Below, piece by piece: positions 40,366 to 47,854 of a stretch of DNA of 51,149 nt. Made by a program: the position numbers and the translations under genes. Source of the DNA: an uncultured bacterium (GTDB lineage Bacteria; Actinomycetota; Coriobacteriia; Coriobacteriales; Coriobacteriaceae); the NCBI GenBank assembly GCA_905214615.1, contig CAJMMX010000005.1:1-51149 (forward strand), written 5' to 3'. The notes under the pieces are model-generated. The model saw nothing but the letters and a program-made list of their open reading frames with translations, did not search any database and was not told the origin of the DNA. Every line of letters begins with the position of its first letter. The first letter of the stretch is position 1.

Positions 40366-42028
40366 GAAAGTTTGCTCCTTCCCGATCTTGTTTGCGCTGC
40401 TTGCCCTCCTGATCGGCACCTGCGCGGTTGTGTTCCCCGCTTCCGCGCAGGCCGCGCCGACCTCGACCGGTTCCATCACGGTGAGCGGCACCGTGGCGAG
40501 CAGCTACGATGCCTACCAGATCTTTAGCGCCAACGTCGTCGATGACGACAACGACGCCAAGATCGCCACCGACCTTGTCTGGGCAAGCGATGCCGTGCGC
40601 GACGCCGCGCTGCCTGTGTTGCACAGCGCCGGCATGCCCAATTCCCAGACCACCGCACAGGAAGCTGCCGAGTGGCTCAACACCGATTCCCGCCTTACGA
40701 GCGCGCTGAGCGCACAGCTCGCTCGTTCCCTCCAGAGCTCTGGCGCCGTGTCCGTGGCCCTTAACGCGGGCACGACGGCCGAGCTGCCCTGTGGCTACTG
40801 GCTCATCGTCGCCAAAGACGACGCCATCTCCCAAAACGAGGCCGGCACCGCGCCGATCATGGCCCTGGTCGGCGGCAGCGCCGTCACCGTCAAGCCCAAG
40901 GCCGCGACGCCCAAGGTCCAAAAGCACGTGCTGGAGGACAGCACCGCCGCATGGCAGAAGGCCGCCGACGCCACGGTCGCCGACGACCTGTACTGGCGCC
41001 TCTCGGCCACGGTCCCGGCCGGGCTCACCGCCTACGACACCTATACGGTGCAGTTCGTCGAAACCATGAGCGCGGGGCTCGACTCCTCCAAAGTCGCTGC
41101 GAGCATGCATGTGTACGTGGCGGCGGGCGCGGACGGCGGCTTTGACGCGGTCCAGACCGGCAAGGACGGGCGCGCCGGCACCGACCCCGCGAAGGGCTGG
41201 ACCGATATCACGGCCCAGTGCGCCACCAAGGTAGCGGCGGACGGCAAGACCTTCACCGTGCGCACCGGCGACCTGATCGCCACGCTCGGCGGGGCCGACG
41301 CCTTCGCCGCGGGCGCCCGCGTGGTCGCCGTGTACAACGCGCCGCTCAACAGCGCATGCAACCACGGCATCGCGAAGGGCAACCCCAACGAGGTCTACCT
41401 GCGCTACCCGCGCTCTCCCTTTGCCGACCAGTCCGGCGACGCCGGCTTTACCCGCACGCCGAGCGACGACGCGAGCGCCTACACCTGGGACCTCGCGCTC
41501 ACCAAGCGCGGCAGCGACGGCGACAAGCCGCTTGCCGGGGCGGTCCTGAGCATCGCCGACGACCGCGGTCGCACGCTAGCGGCTGACGGCACGTGGGATG
41601 CGCAAGGTAAGGCCACCGTCACCACGGGCGAGGACGGTCGCGTGACCGTCTCGGGCGTGGACTCGGGCAAGCTGGAGGTCCGCGAGCTCAAGGCGCCCAA
41701 GGGCTACACCGCCTTTGAGGGCACGCGTTCCGTGACGCTCAAGGCCGAGGGTCTGGACGTCGACCAGGTGGCCGCCGCCAAGCCCAAGCTCACCATCACG
41801 GCCGAGTCGCCCCTGCGCGCCGACAGCGCGGATGGGTCGACGGGCAGCCTGGAGGCGTCGCTCATCAACACGCCCACCGGCACACCCCCTAGCATTACCA
41901 CCGGAGGCTTTATGCCCTCGACTGGCGATATGGCAATGTACGCCGCGGCCGCCGCAGCGGTCGCCGGAGTCGCGCTCATCGTGGTCGCGCTCCTGGTCAA
42001 GCGGGGAGGTGGCAGCCATAAAGAGTAG
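40358..42028 (+). CDS. Isopeptide-forming fimbrial protein with SpaA-like domain
   Basis: A 556-residue surface protein. The signal peptide is at residues 1-35 (FPILFALLALLIGTCAVVF, then SAQAA). Domain 1 contains GSITVSGTVASSYDAYQIF, a fimbrial N-terminal domain; the segment SAVTVKPKAATPKVQKHVLE carries a pilin-like TVKPK motif starting an isopeptide D2 domain; a SpaA-like domain follows near residue 375 (LTKRGSDGDKPLAGAVLSI, with the E-box KLEVRELKAPKGY). The C-terminal sorting signal is MPSTG, then a hydrophobic helix and KRGGGSHKE. Start at GTG 40358, with GGGAGGCGAGC upstream; overlaps the preceding gene by 8 bases. Pilus subunit or minor pilin. Confidence 0.87.
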   Translation: MNKKVCSFPILFALLALLIGTCAVVFPASAQAAPTSTGSITVSGTVASSYDAYQIFSANVVDDDNDAKIATDLVWASDAVRDAALPVLHSAGMPNSQTTAQEAAEWLNTDSRLTSALSAQLARSLQSSGAVSVALNAGTTAELPCGYWLIVAKDDAISQNEAGTAPIMALVGGSAVTVKPKAATPKVQKHVLEDSTAAWQKAADATVADDLYWRLSATVPAGLTAYDTYTVQFVETMSAGLDSSKVAASMHVYVAAGADGGFDAVQTGKDGRAGTDPAKGWTDITAQCATKVAADGKTFTVRTGDLIATLGGADAFAAGARVVAVYNAPLNSACNHGIAKGNPNEVYLRYPRSPFADQSGDAGFTRTPSDDASAYTWDLALTKRGSDGDKPLAGAVLSIADDRGRTLAADGTWDAQGKATVTTGEDGRVTVSGVDSGKLEVRELKAPKGYTAFEGTRSVTLKAEGLDVDQVAAAKPKLTITAESPLRADSADGSTGSLEASLINTPTGTPPSITTGGFMPSTGDMAMYAAAAAAVAGVALIVVALLVKRGGGSHKE

Positions 42029-42136
42029 CTGGCAGCCCCACAGAGAGCGGGGCGAGACGTAGCGAAGTAGATGCTAAGACACAGACAGATGATGATCGAT
42101 CGAATGAGAACCAACCGGAAAATGGAGGAAAAGAAG

Positions 42137-43933
42137 ATGAGCATGAGCAAGAACATCGCACGCCTGGCAGTAACCGCCGGCCTCACAGCAGCGCTGAGCT
42201 TCGGCGGCGTCATGGCGCCCGTGACCATGGCGTTTGCTGAGGGAACGGGGTCGACCGTCACGTTCGAGGACGCCGATTACGCTGCGTCCACGACCTATAA
42301 GGGTATCCAGATCTTCAAGGCAAAGGTCACGACGACCGGTGGGAATACGACGGTGAGTAGCATCGAATGGGCCAGCTCCGATGCCCAAACTGCTGTCGTA
42401 AACGTCATCAAGAAAAAGGATGCATCCTACAAAAGCGAGAACGCACAGGATGCTGCCGATTGGCTTAGCACCAAATCTGAAGTTACCGGGACCGATTCGA
42501 AGGTTGCTAGCGACAACGTTCTCAGTCTAATTGCCGATGGCCTGAAGAACAGCACCACCTGGAAGGTGACGAGCGAGGGCAGTGCATCCCTTTCCGGACT
42601 CGGCGCCGGCTACTGGCTCTTCCTCACCGCTACTCCCGGTAAGCCTGCTGATAAGTCGACCGATGCGTTCACTTCTCCCGTGTACGCTGTAATCGACGGC
42701 GAGAGCACGACGACCGTCAAGCCTAAGAAGAGCGTCCCCACGGTTGTGAAGAAGGTCCTTGACGACGCCGACGCCTACGCTGCCGTCACCGACATCAAGA
42801 GCTCCGACAAATGGAAAGATGTCGCCGATTCCCAGATTGGCCAGGATGTTAACTACAAGCTTACCGGCACGATCGCCAGCAACTACGCTACCTTTGACAC
42901 ATATGCTTACAAGTTCACCGATAAGCTTTCCAATGGCCTTGATTATGTCAACGGCTCGGTTAAGGTGTACGCACTGAACGGTGAGAAATACAGCGAGATT
43001 GATTCGAACAATTATACCGTGACGAATGCTGAAACTAGCAACAACAACACGCTGACGGTCGATTTCAAGGTCGGCGCGGGCAAGAAGGGCCTCAAGGATG
43101 TTAATGGCGTGAATGCCAACACCAAGATCGTCGTTTTCTACAAAGCCAAGCTCAACAGCCATGCCGTGATTGGCAACGCTGAAGGCAGCACTATGGGTGG
43201 CAACACCAACACCGTTAAGCTCACGTACTCTAACAACCCGTATGCCGAGGGCGAGGGCGAGACGATCGGGGACACCGTCGCCGACTTCGCCTTCAAGCTC
43301 AACCTCAACAAGGTCGACCAGGGCACCGAGAAGGGCCTTCAGGGTGCCGTCTTCACCATCCAGTCCGCTGATGGGAACACTAATGGCCAGTATATTGCTT
43401 CGAAGCCGGACACTACTGCGGGCGTCGTCGCGGGCCAGCTCGTGACCGTTACCGATACCAACAACCTGCCTGACTACGTGAAGTTCACATCCGACAAAGA
43501 AGGCAAGATCCCCGTCTCCGGTCTCGACGCCGGCTCCTACAAGGTGACCGAGGTCCAGGCTCCCGCCGACTCCTACACCAAGGCCAGCCCCTTCACCTTC
43601 ACCATCTCACCGACGTATGACGAAATGACCATGAAGGTGACGGAGCTTAAGGCAGAGGTTTCCGAATCCGATAAGATCCGCACTGACATTGCCTTCGGCA
43701 CGCTCGACGGCACTGCCGGAGATAATAAGCTGACCGGCAAGGATGGCACTGGTACCAATGCCGCCGCCGGCGAAGTCACCATCAACGTCGGTAACACCAA
43801 GTCCATTGGCCTTCCGCTGACCGGTCTTAACGGTGTGACCTTCACTTGGATCGCTGGTGGCGCGGTGCTGTGCATCGGCGTGGCGCACCTCATCCGCAGC
43901 CGTAAGCAGGCTGAGGAGTCCGAGCAGGAGTAA
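42137..43933 (+). CDS. Major pilin-type subunit (isopeptide-forming, LPLTG)
   Basis: A 598-residue surface protein, probably the shaft pilin. The signal peptide covers residues 1-36 (ending in TMAFAEG). An N-terminal fimbrial domain precedes TTTVKPKKSVPTVVKKVLDD, whose TVKPK resembles the pilin motif that supplies the Lys joined by the class C sortase. A SpaA/Cna-B-like domain near residue 400 (FKLNLNKVDQGTEKGLQGAV) contains the E-box YKVTEVQAPADSY. The C-terminus has LPLTG, a hydrophobic helix and a charged tail. GGAGGA precedes ATG 42137. Three terminator-like hairpins follow at 44036, 44216 and 44319. Confidence 0.9.
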   Translation: MSMSKNIARLAVTAGLTAALSFGGVMAPVTMAFAEGTGSTVTFEDADYAASTTYKGIQIFKAKVTTTGGNTTVSSIEWASSDAQTAVVNVIKKKDASYKSENAQDAADWLSTKSEVTGTDSKVASDNVLSLIADGLKNSTTWKVTSEGSASLSGLGAGYWLFLTATPGKPADKSTDAFTSPVYAVIDGESTTTVKPKKSVPTVVKKVLDDADAYAAVTDIKSSDKWKDVADSQIGQDVNYKLTGTIASNYATFDTYAYKFTDKLSNGLDYVNGSVKVYALNGEKYSEIDSNNYTVTNAETSNNNTLTVDFKVGAGKKGLKDVNGVNANTKIVVFYKAKLNSHAVIGNAEGSTMGGNTNTVKLTYSNNPYAEGEGETIGDTVADFAFKLNLNKVDQGTEKGLQGAVFTIQSADGNTNGQYIASKPDTTAGVVAGQLVTVTDTNNLPDYVKFTSDKEGKIPVSGLDAGSYKVTEVQAPADSYTKASPFTFTISPTYDEMTMKVTELKAEVSESDKIRTDIAFGTLDGTAGDNKLTGKDGTGTNAAAGEVTINVGNTKSIGLPLTGLNGVTFTWIAGGAVLCIGVAHLIRSRKQAEESEQE

Positions 43934-44035
43934 CGCTCGCTCACCCATCCCTTTGGCAGGTGGGATGTGATGGCCATGAGACTTGCGGACACTTTTCTCG
44001 TCCATCCACGTTCTTGCTTTGCCATTCATTTTTCG

Positions 44036-44071
44036 GGGCAGACTCCGCACTGGAGTCTGCCCTGTTTTTTT
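44036..44071 (+). terminator. Strong terminator of the pilin operon
   Basis: GGGCAGACTCC and GGAGTCTGCCC form a perfect 11-bp stem with a 5-base loop, then a run of seven T. Confidence 0.93.
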
Positions 44072-44215
44072 GGGACAACGATGCCAGCCTCCACCGTCCG
44101 ATGCGGGTACGTTCGTCATCGCGTTTCTTGACTCGTATGAGGTTCGGATTAAGGTCCGTAGGCGCACGCGCGGTGCGGACGGTGGACGGCATTTGCGCCG
44201 AAAGCGCAAATAAGA

Positions 44216-44242
44216 ATGCCCGGGGGTCGGATCCCGGGCATT
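44216..44242. terminator. Second hairpin after the pilin operon
   Basis: ATGCCCGGG and CCCGGGCAT form a perfect 9-bp stem. A smaller TTTGCGC/GCGCAAA hairpin precedes it at 44192-44211. Confidence 0.6.
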
Positions 44243-44318
44243 TAACAAAAGCTGAAAACTAGGCCGCCCGCGCTCCCAAACATTTACGCGGGGTGCGTCG
44301 TTTTCTATTGACATTGTA

Positions 44319-44344
44319 TCCCGAATCGCCCAGCCGATTCGGGA
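44319..44344. terminator. Third hairpin before the toxin-antitoxin pair
   Basis: TCCCGAATCG and CGATTCGGGA form a 10-bp stem with a 6-base loop. There is a TTTT run shortly after. Confidence 0.55.
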
Positions 44345-44380
44345 CATTTTGAAAACGCAAATGCTGGCTTATGCACGAAA

Positions 44381-44431
44381 GGAATCTCGTTAATTCCGAA
44401 AATTATGTATAATTCCAATATAAAATGGAAT
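44381..44431 (+). promoter_or_regulatory. Promoter with paired GGAAT/ATTCC operator half-sites
   Basis: TATAAT (44408-44413) is surrounded by GGAAT (44381), ATTCC (44393), ATTCCA (44412) and its inverted copy TGGAAT (44426-44431). The last two form an inverted repeat overlapping the -10 box. This is the expected form of an autoregulated toxin-antitoxin promoter. Confidence 0.55.
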
Positions 44432-44443
44432 CGAACGAAAACG

Positions 44444-45412
44444 ATGGAAATGAACGAAGCGCTAATCTATTTACAAGAAGCACTAGGACTCTCCGCCAAG
44501 ACCAAAGCTTGGCCTGGATCCGCACGCTTGCCGCTGCATCTGCGGGCGATTGAGGTCCGCGCGGTTGACGCAAACGGTTTTTCATTTTTGCTTGCAAGTT
44601 TGCCTACTGGCGTCGGGCTTCCCGAGGCTAAGAGAGTCTATAGTCAGCTAGCCTTGCGCGCGGAGACTCCTGTTGTCGTTTCGTTTCCTGATGCCGATGC
44701 ACGTCAGCGCAAAGCATTGGTCGCACAAGGGATTCCGTTTGTCTGCCCCGGTAGACAGGCTTTTCTTCCATTTATGGGCACAGCTTGCACGGAGAGGGGC
44801 GGTGCCCGGTCTCGCAATCACGCGTCCAAGATGTCACCCAACGCACAGGCTGCCGCAATCTGGGGAGCAGCCCAGGAGCCATATCGTCCCTATGACCTTT
44901 GTCGTGCGCTTGGGATCTCGGCAAGCCGTGCGAGTGAGGCCATAACCGAGCTTGTCGACAGGGGACTCGCGAGGCGCGAGCGTTGCGAGCGACGTGTCGT
45001 CGTGCTCCCTGTTGCCGTTGATCTTCTGCTCAGCGACCACATGGCAGAGCTCTCCTCGCCTGTCTCGAAGGTCTTTTTTGCAAGGAAGACGCCGCAGATC
45101 GACTATCTTGTTGACGCCGGGGAGACGGCGCTCGCTGCGCGGTCGATGCTCGCTGCGCCGGGCATGGAACAAAAGGCCGTCTTAAGAAGTGCATGGCGTC
45201 AACTGAGCGACCTCGAAGTCGCAGACGGGGAGTTGCCGGATAACGAAACGGCGATGATCCAAGTGTGGCGCTATGCGCCCGTGTTTGCCGACTCCTCCCG
45301 CGTCGATGACATTTCGCTTGCGCTATCTTTGGCGGCAATCGACGATGAGCGAATTCAGCTCGAAGTCGATCGCATGTTTGGAAAGGAATATCCATGGCAA
45401 GAAGCGCTGTAG
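44444..45412 (+). CDS. Winged-helix protein paired with AbiEii-like toxin (putative antitoxin)
   Basis: A 322-residue protein. A winged-helix DNA-binding segment is visible at about residues 146-180 (PYRPYDLCRALGISASRASE, then LVDRGLARRE). The N-terminal 100 residues and the C-terminal part are not recognisable by eye. Its position before, and 19-bp overlap with, an AbiEii-like nucleotidyltransferase suggests the role of AbiEi-type antitoxin and autorepressor in a type IV toxin-antitoxin system. I choose ATG 44444 because the earlier ATG 44405 lies upstream of the TATAAT box; ATG 44450 is also possible. Neither has a strong ribosome binding site. Confidence 0.6.
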   Translation: MEMNEALIYLQEALGLSAKTKAWPGSARLPLHLRAIEVRAVDANGFSFLLASLPTGVGLPEAKRVYSQLALRAETPVVVSFPDADARQRKALVAQGIPFVCPGRQAFLPFMGTACTERGGARSRNHASKMSPNAQAAAIWGAAQEPYRPYDLCRALGISASRASEAITELVDRGLARRERCERRVVVLPVAVDLLLSDHMAELSSPVSKVFFARKTPQIDYLVDAGETALAARSMLAAPGMEQKAVLRSAWRQLSDLEVADGELPDNETAMIQVWRYAPVFADSSRVDDISLALSLAAIDDERIQLEVDRMFGKEYPWQEAL

Positions 45413-46167
45413 GGGGTCTCCAAGAATTTCAGCAGCATATGCAAGAAGCTGCAGGATCGTATGCCCTTATCGGCGGCACGGCATGCGACATTTTGCTCGC
45501 GGAGGCGGGGCTTCCGTTTAGGGCGACTCACGATTTTGATGTGGTAATTGTCGCCGATGACCGGTTGCCTCAGACGGCGGAAGCCATATGGACTTTGGTG
45601 CGTGATGGCGGCTACCGCTGCGGTTGGGGCGAAGGTAAAGGCTCATGTTTTTATCGGTTTACAGAGCCAAAGAGGCCGGGTTACCCCCATATGATCGAGC
45701 TCTTCGCGAAGTGCCCCGACTTTCTAAAGGGTCGTGAGGGGATTGATGTGGCGCCAATTCACGTTGATGAAAACATAAGCAGTCTTTCGGCAATTTTGTT
45801 GGACGATGCTTACTACAGCTTGTTCCTTCAGGGAATTCGGACCGTAGGCGGCGTTTCGGTCCTGGGTACGGAATACATTGTCCCGTTCAAAGCGAAGGCG
45901 TATCTCGACCTAAAAGCTAGAAGGGAAGCGGGGGAGAACGTTGATTCGAGGAAGGTAAAAAAGCATAAACGCGATGCGCTGAGGCTTGCTCAGCTGCTTG
46001 GTGAGTCGGAAGGTGTCGACCTGCGCGGAGAACTGAAGGACGATATGCTTGCGTTTGTTAAAGATTGTGAGGTGGGCGACGTCAATCTGAAACAGATCGG
46101 GGTTGCGGGCGTAACGATGGTGCAGTTGCTCGAGACGATGAAAACAACATATGGCTTGATTGGTTGA
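45394..46167 (+). CDS. AbiEii-like nucleotidyltransferase (putative toxin)
   Basis: A 257-residue protein of the AbiEii/AbiGii nucleotidyltransferase family. The active-site loop is LIGGTACDILL (residues 25-35) followed by Asp47 and Asp49 in THDFDVVI. Downstream family features include FKAKAYLDLKARRE and KHKRDALRLAQLL. AbiEii-type toxins transfer nucleotides to RNA or another target, are neutralised by their partner and can cause abortive infection. GGAAAGGA precedes the start. It overlaps the upstream regulator by 19 bases. The pair lies between the pilin genes and their sortase. Confidence 0.75.
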   Translation: MARSAVGGLQEFQQHMQEAAGSYALIGGTACDILLAEAGLPFRATHDFDVVIVADDRLPQTAEAIWTLVRDGGYRCGWGEGKGSCFYRFTEPKRPGYPHMIELFAKCPDFLKGREGIDVAPIHVDENISSLSAILLDDAYYSLFLQGIRTVGGVSVLGTEYIVPFKAKAYLDLKARREAGENVDSRKVKKHKRDALRLAQLLGESEGVDLRGELKDDMLAFVKDCEVGDVNLKQIGVAGVTMVQLLETMKTTYGLIG

Positions 46168-46278
46168 GTGGGGTTACGTGGCCCGGACGGTGCAGTCTAG
46201 CTGCGTTGTCCGGCGCAGGAGTTCGCTAATCAGCTATTATTTGTTTAGACAACTTGAGTTTTAGAGGAGTGACTGGCG

Positions 46279-47217
46279 ATGGTGCAGGGCGCCAAACATA
46301 TGAAGAGCAATAATGCCGCGGACAACGGCGGCTCAAGCCCTCAGCCCAAACCTCAACCAAAACCCAAGCGCCGCCGCAAGCGACTGCCGCGTTGGGCCGA
46401 CCGGCTCATCACCATCGTCATTATCCTTATTGGTGTGGGTCTTATGACCTGGCCGTGGATCTTGGACCGGCTCGAGGCCTCGGGCGTGTTCAACCAGATC
46501 AGTACCGTGTCCAGCACCGTGGACGCGCTCTCCGAAGAGGAACGCGAGCGCATCCTGCTCCAGGCGCGCTCCTTTAACGAGCAGCTGGCGGGCGAGGCCA
46601 CCGAGCTTCCCGCCGACCAGATCGAGCCCTACGCTCAGCAGCTTATCTTTGACCGCGACCCCATGATGAGCTGGGTCGAGATTCCCTCCATCGACGTGAG
46701 CATGCCCATCTACCACGGCACGAGCGAAGAAGTCCTTATGGCGGGCGTCGGCCACCTGGAGGGCACGAGCCTGCCGGTGGGCGGCACCTCGACGCATTGT
46801 GTGCTCACCGCGCACTCGGGCATGCGCAACCTGAGCATGTTCGACGACATCCACTCGCTGGAGCCCGGCGACCTGGTGCTGCTGCACACCATGAACAAGA
46901 CGCTCGCCTACAAGATGGTGGACTCCGAGGTGGTGCTGCCCGAGGAGATGGAGTCGCTGACCATCGAGCCCGGTGCCGACAAGGTGACGCTCGTTACCTG
47001 CACGCCCTACGGCGTGAACGACCATCGCCTGCTGGTGCATTGCGTGCGCACCAAGTACAACAAGAAGGACGTCGACAAGCAAAAGTCGCTGGCCGGCCGC
47101 CACTGGGGCAAGCGCGAGTTTGCCGTGCTCATTGTGGTCGTAGCCATTGTGCTGTTGCTGCTGGACATCGTGATCCACGCGGTCCGCAAGCGCCGCAAGG
47201 CCAAGGCCTCGGCATAA
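46279..47217 (+). CDS. Class C (pilus-assembly) sortase
   Basis: A 312-residue membrane transpeptidase that polymerises pilins. A basic, Pro/Lys/Arg-rich N-terminus leads into a membrane helix (LITIVIILIGVGLMTWPW, about residues 45-62). The sortase barrel has His179 (LTAHSGM), Cys241 (TLVTC) and Arg250 (DHRLLV); a DP pair before the barrel (FDRDPMMSWVEIP) resembles the class C lid. A second, C-terminal membrane helix (LIVVVAIVLLLLDIVIHAV) is typical of class C. GAGGAG precedes ATG 46279. Its likely substrates are encoded at 36937-43933, more than 2 kb upstream, across a toxin-antitoxin pair. Confidence 0.95.
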   Translation: MVQGAKHMKSNNAADNGGSSPQPKPQPKPKRRRKRLPRWADRLITIVIILIGVGLMTWPWILDRLEASGVFNQISTVSSTVDALSEEERERILLQARSFNEQLAGEATELPADQIEPYAQQLIFDRDPMMSWVEIPSIDVSMPIYHGTSEEVLMAGVGHLEGTSLPVGGTSTHCVLTAHSGMRNLSMFDDIHSLEPGDLVLLHTMNKTLAYKMVDSEVVLPEEMESLTIEPGADKVTLVTCTPYGVNDHRLLVHCVRTKYNKKDVDKQKSLAGRHWGKREFAVLIVVVAIVLLLLDIVIHAVRKRRKAKASA

Positions 47218-47230
47218 GACATTCTCCAGA

Positions 47231-47264
47231 ACCACCACAATGAGGACAGGCACCTTTGTGGTGG
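47231..47264. repeat. CCACCACAAAGG hairpin repeat, copy 4
   Basis: CCACCACAA and TTGTGGTGG pair across a slightly altered loop; the inner AGG/CCT pairs of copies 1 and 2 are lost. It starts 14 bases after the sortase stop codon and 14 bases before the ATTCGA repeat copy 4. Confidence 0.8.
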
Positions 47265-47277
47265 CCGGGACTCCCGA

Positions 47278-47338
47278 ACCATCACAACATTCGATGAAAA
47301 TCGCGATTTTGACGAAAAGTGTCGAATGTTGTGATGGT
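47278..47338. repeat. ATTCGA palindromic repeat, copy 4 (type B loop)
   Basis: Arms at 47278-47294 and 47322-47338 are identical to the other copies, with the type B centre. As in copy 3, a CCACCACAAAGG repeat lies next to it. Confidence 0.9.
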
Positions 47339-47340
47339 CT

Positions 47341-47403
47341 TCGTTGCGGGCGGGATGGTTATCGTTGCGGGCGGGACGGTTTTCGCTTTGGACGGTGCGG
47401 TTT
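47341..47403. repeat. 21-bp tandem repeats upstream of gatC
   Basis: Units at 47341-47361 and 47362-47382 (TCGTTGCGGGCGGGAYGGTT) are almost identical; a third, diverged unit covers 47383-47403. They lie in the leader region of gatC. No gene is visible in the 47218-47542 gap. Confidence 0.65.
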
Positions 47404-47542
47404 CGCTGCAGAACCGCCAGCCCGCCGCCTGTCAACCGCCGTCCTCGTTACGTTTTCGCTGCATTTGGGTAAAGCGCCTGCTCCAAGCCGGCGTTGCCCT
47501 GTATACTAGAGCGGTTTAACTGTTATGCGGAAGGGAGCGCCT

Positions 47543-47854
47543 ATGGCACTCAGCGAGAAAGACGTGCGCGGCATCGCCGAGTACGCAAAGATCGCACTGA
47601 CCGATGACGAGCTCACCCAGATGACGTCCTACCTGAACGACGCCGTCCAGATGCTCGAGCCCGTCCTGCAATATGACTTACCCGACGTGGAGCCCACGTT
47701 CCATCCCATCGGAAGCCTGTCCAACGTGATGGGCGACGACCTGCGCGAGCCTGAGCGCGACCTGCCGCTCGACGTCGCGCTCGAAAACGCCGGCAGCGCG
47801 CGCGACCGCTACTTCCGCGTGCCGTCCATTTTGGGAGAGGGGGAGAGCGAGTAA
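47543..47854 (+). CDS. gatC: Glutamyl-tRNA(Gln)/aspartyl-tRNA(Asn) amidotransferase subunit C
   Basis: A 103-residue subunit that stabilises GatA within the GatCAB complex. The enzyme converts mischarged Glu-tRNA(Gln) or Asp-tRNA(Asn) to Gln-tRNA(Gln) or Asn-tRNA(Asn). The N-terminal helix-rich pattern (VRGIAEYAKIALTDDELTQM) and the LENAG near the C-terminus are typical. I start at ATG 47543 after GGAAGGGAG; an upstream ATG at 47525 precedes this site. Its stop codon overlaps the gatA start. Confidence 0.95.
   Translation: MALSEKDVRGIAEYAKIALTDDELTQMTSYLNDAVQMLEPVLQYDLPDVEPTFHPIGSLSNVMGDDLREPERDLPLDVALENAGSARDRYFRVPSILGEGESE

Larger units (their letters stand above)
43934..44380. other. Intergenic region after the pilin gene
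   Basis: Almost 450 bp without a convincing gene. It holds the three hairpins listed separately. A 76-codon frame to 44213 contains a plausible stretch (GTFVIAFLDSYEVRIKVRRR) and a basic end; it could be the tail of a lost gene, but I do not recognise it. Confidence 0.4.

Noticed and set aside
29879..47338. Possible CRISPR repeats
   Set aside because: The palindromes are few, kilobases apart, not separated by regular spacers, and no cas genes are present.
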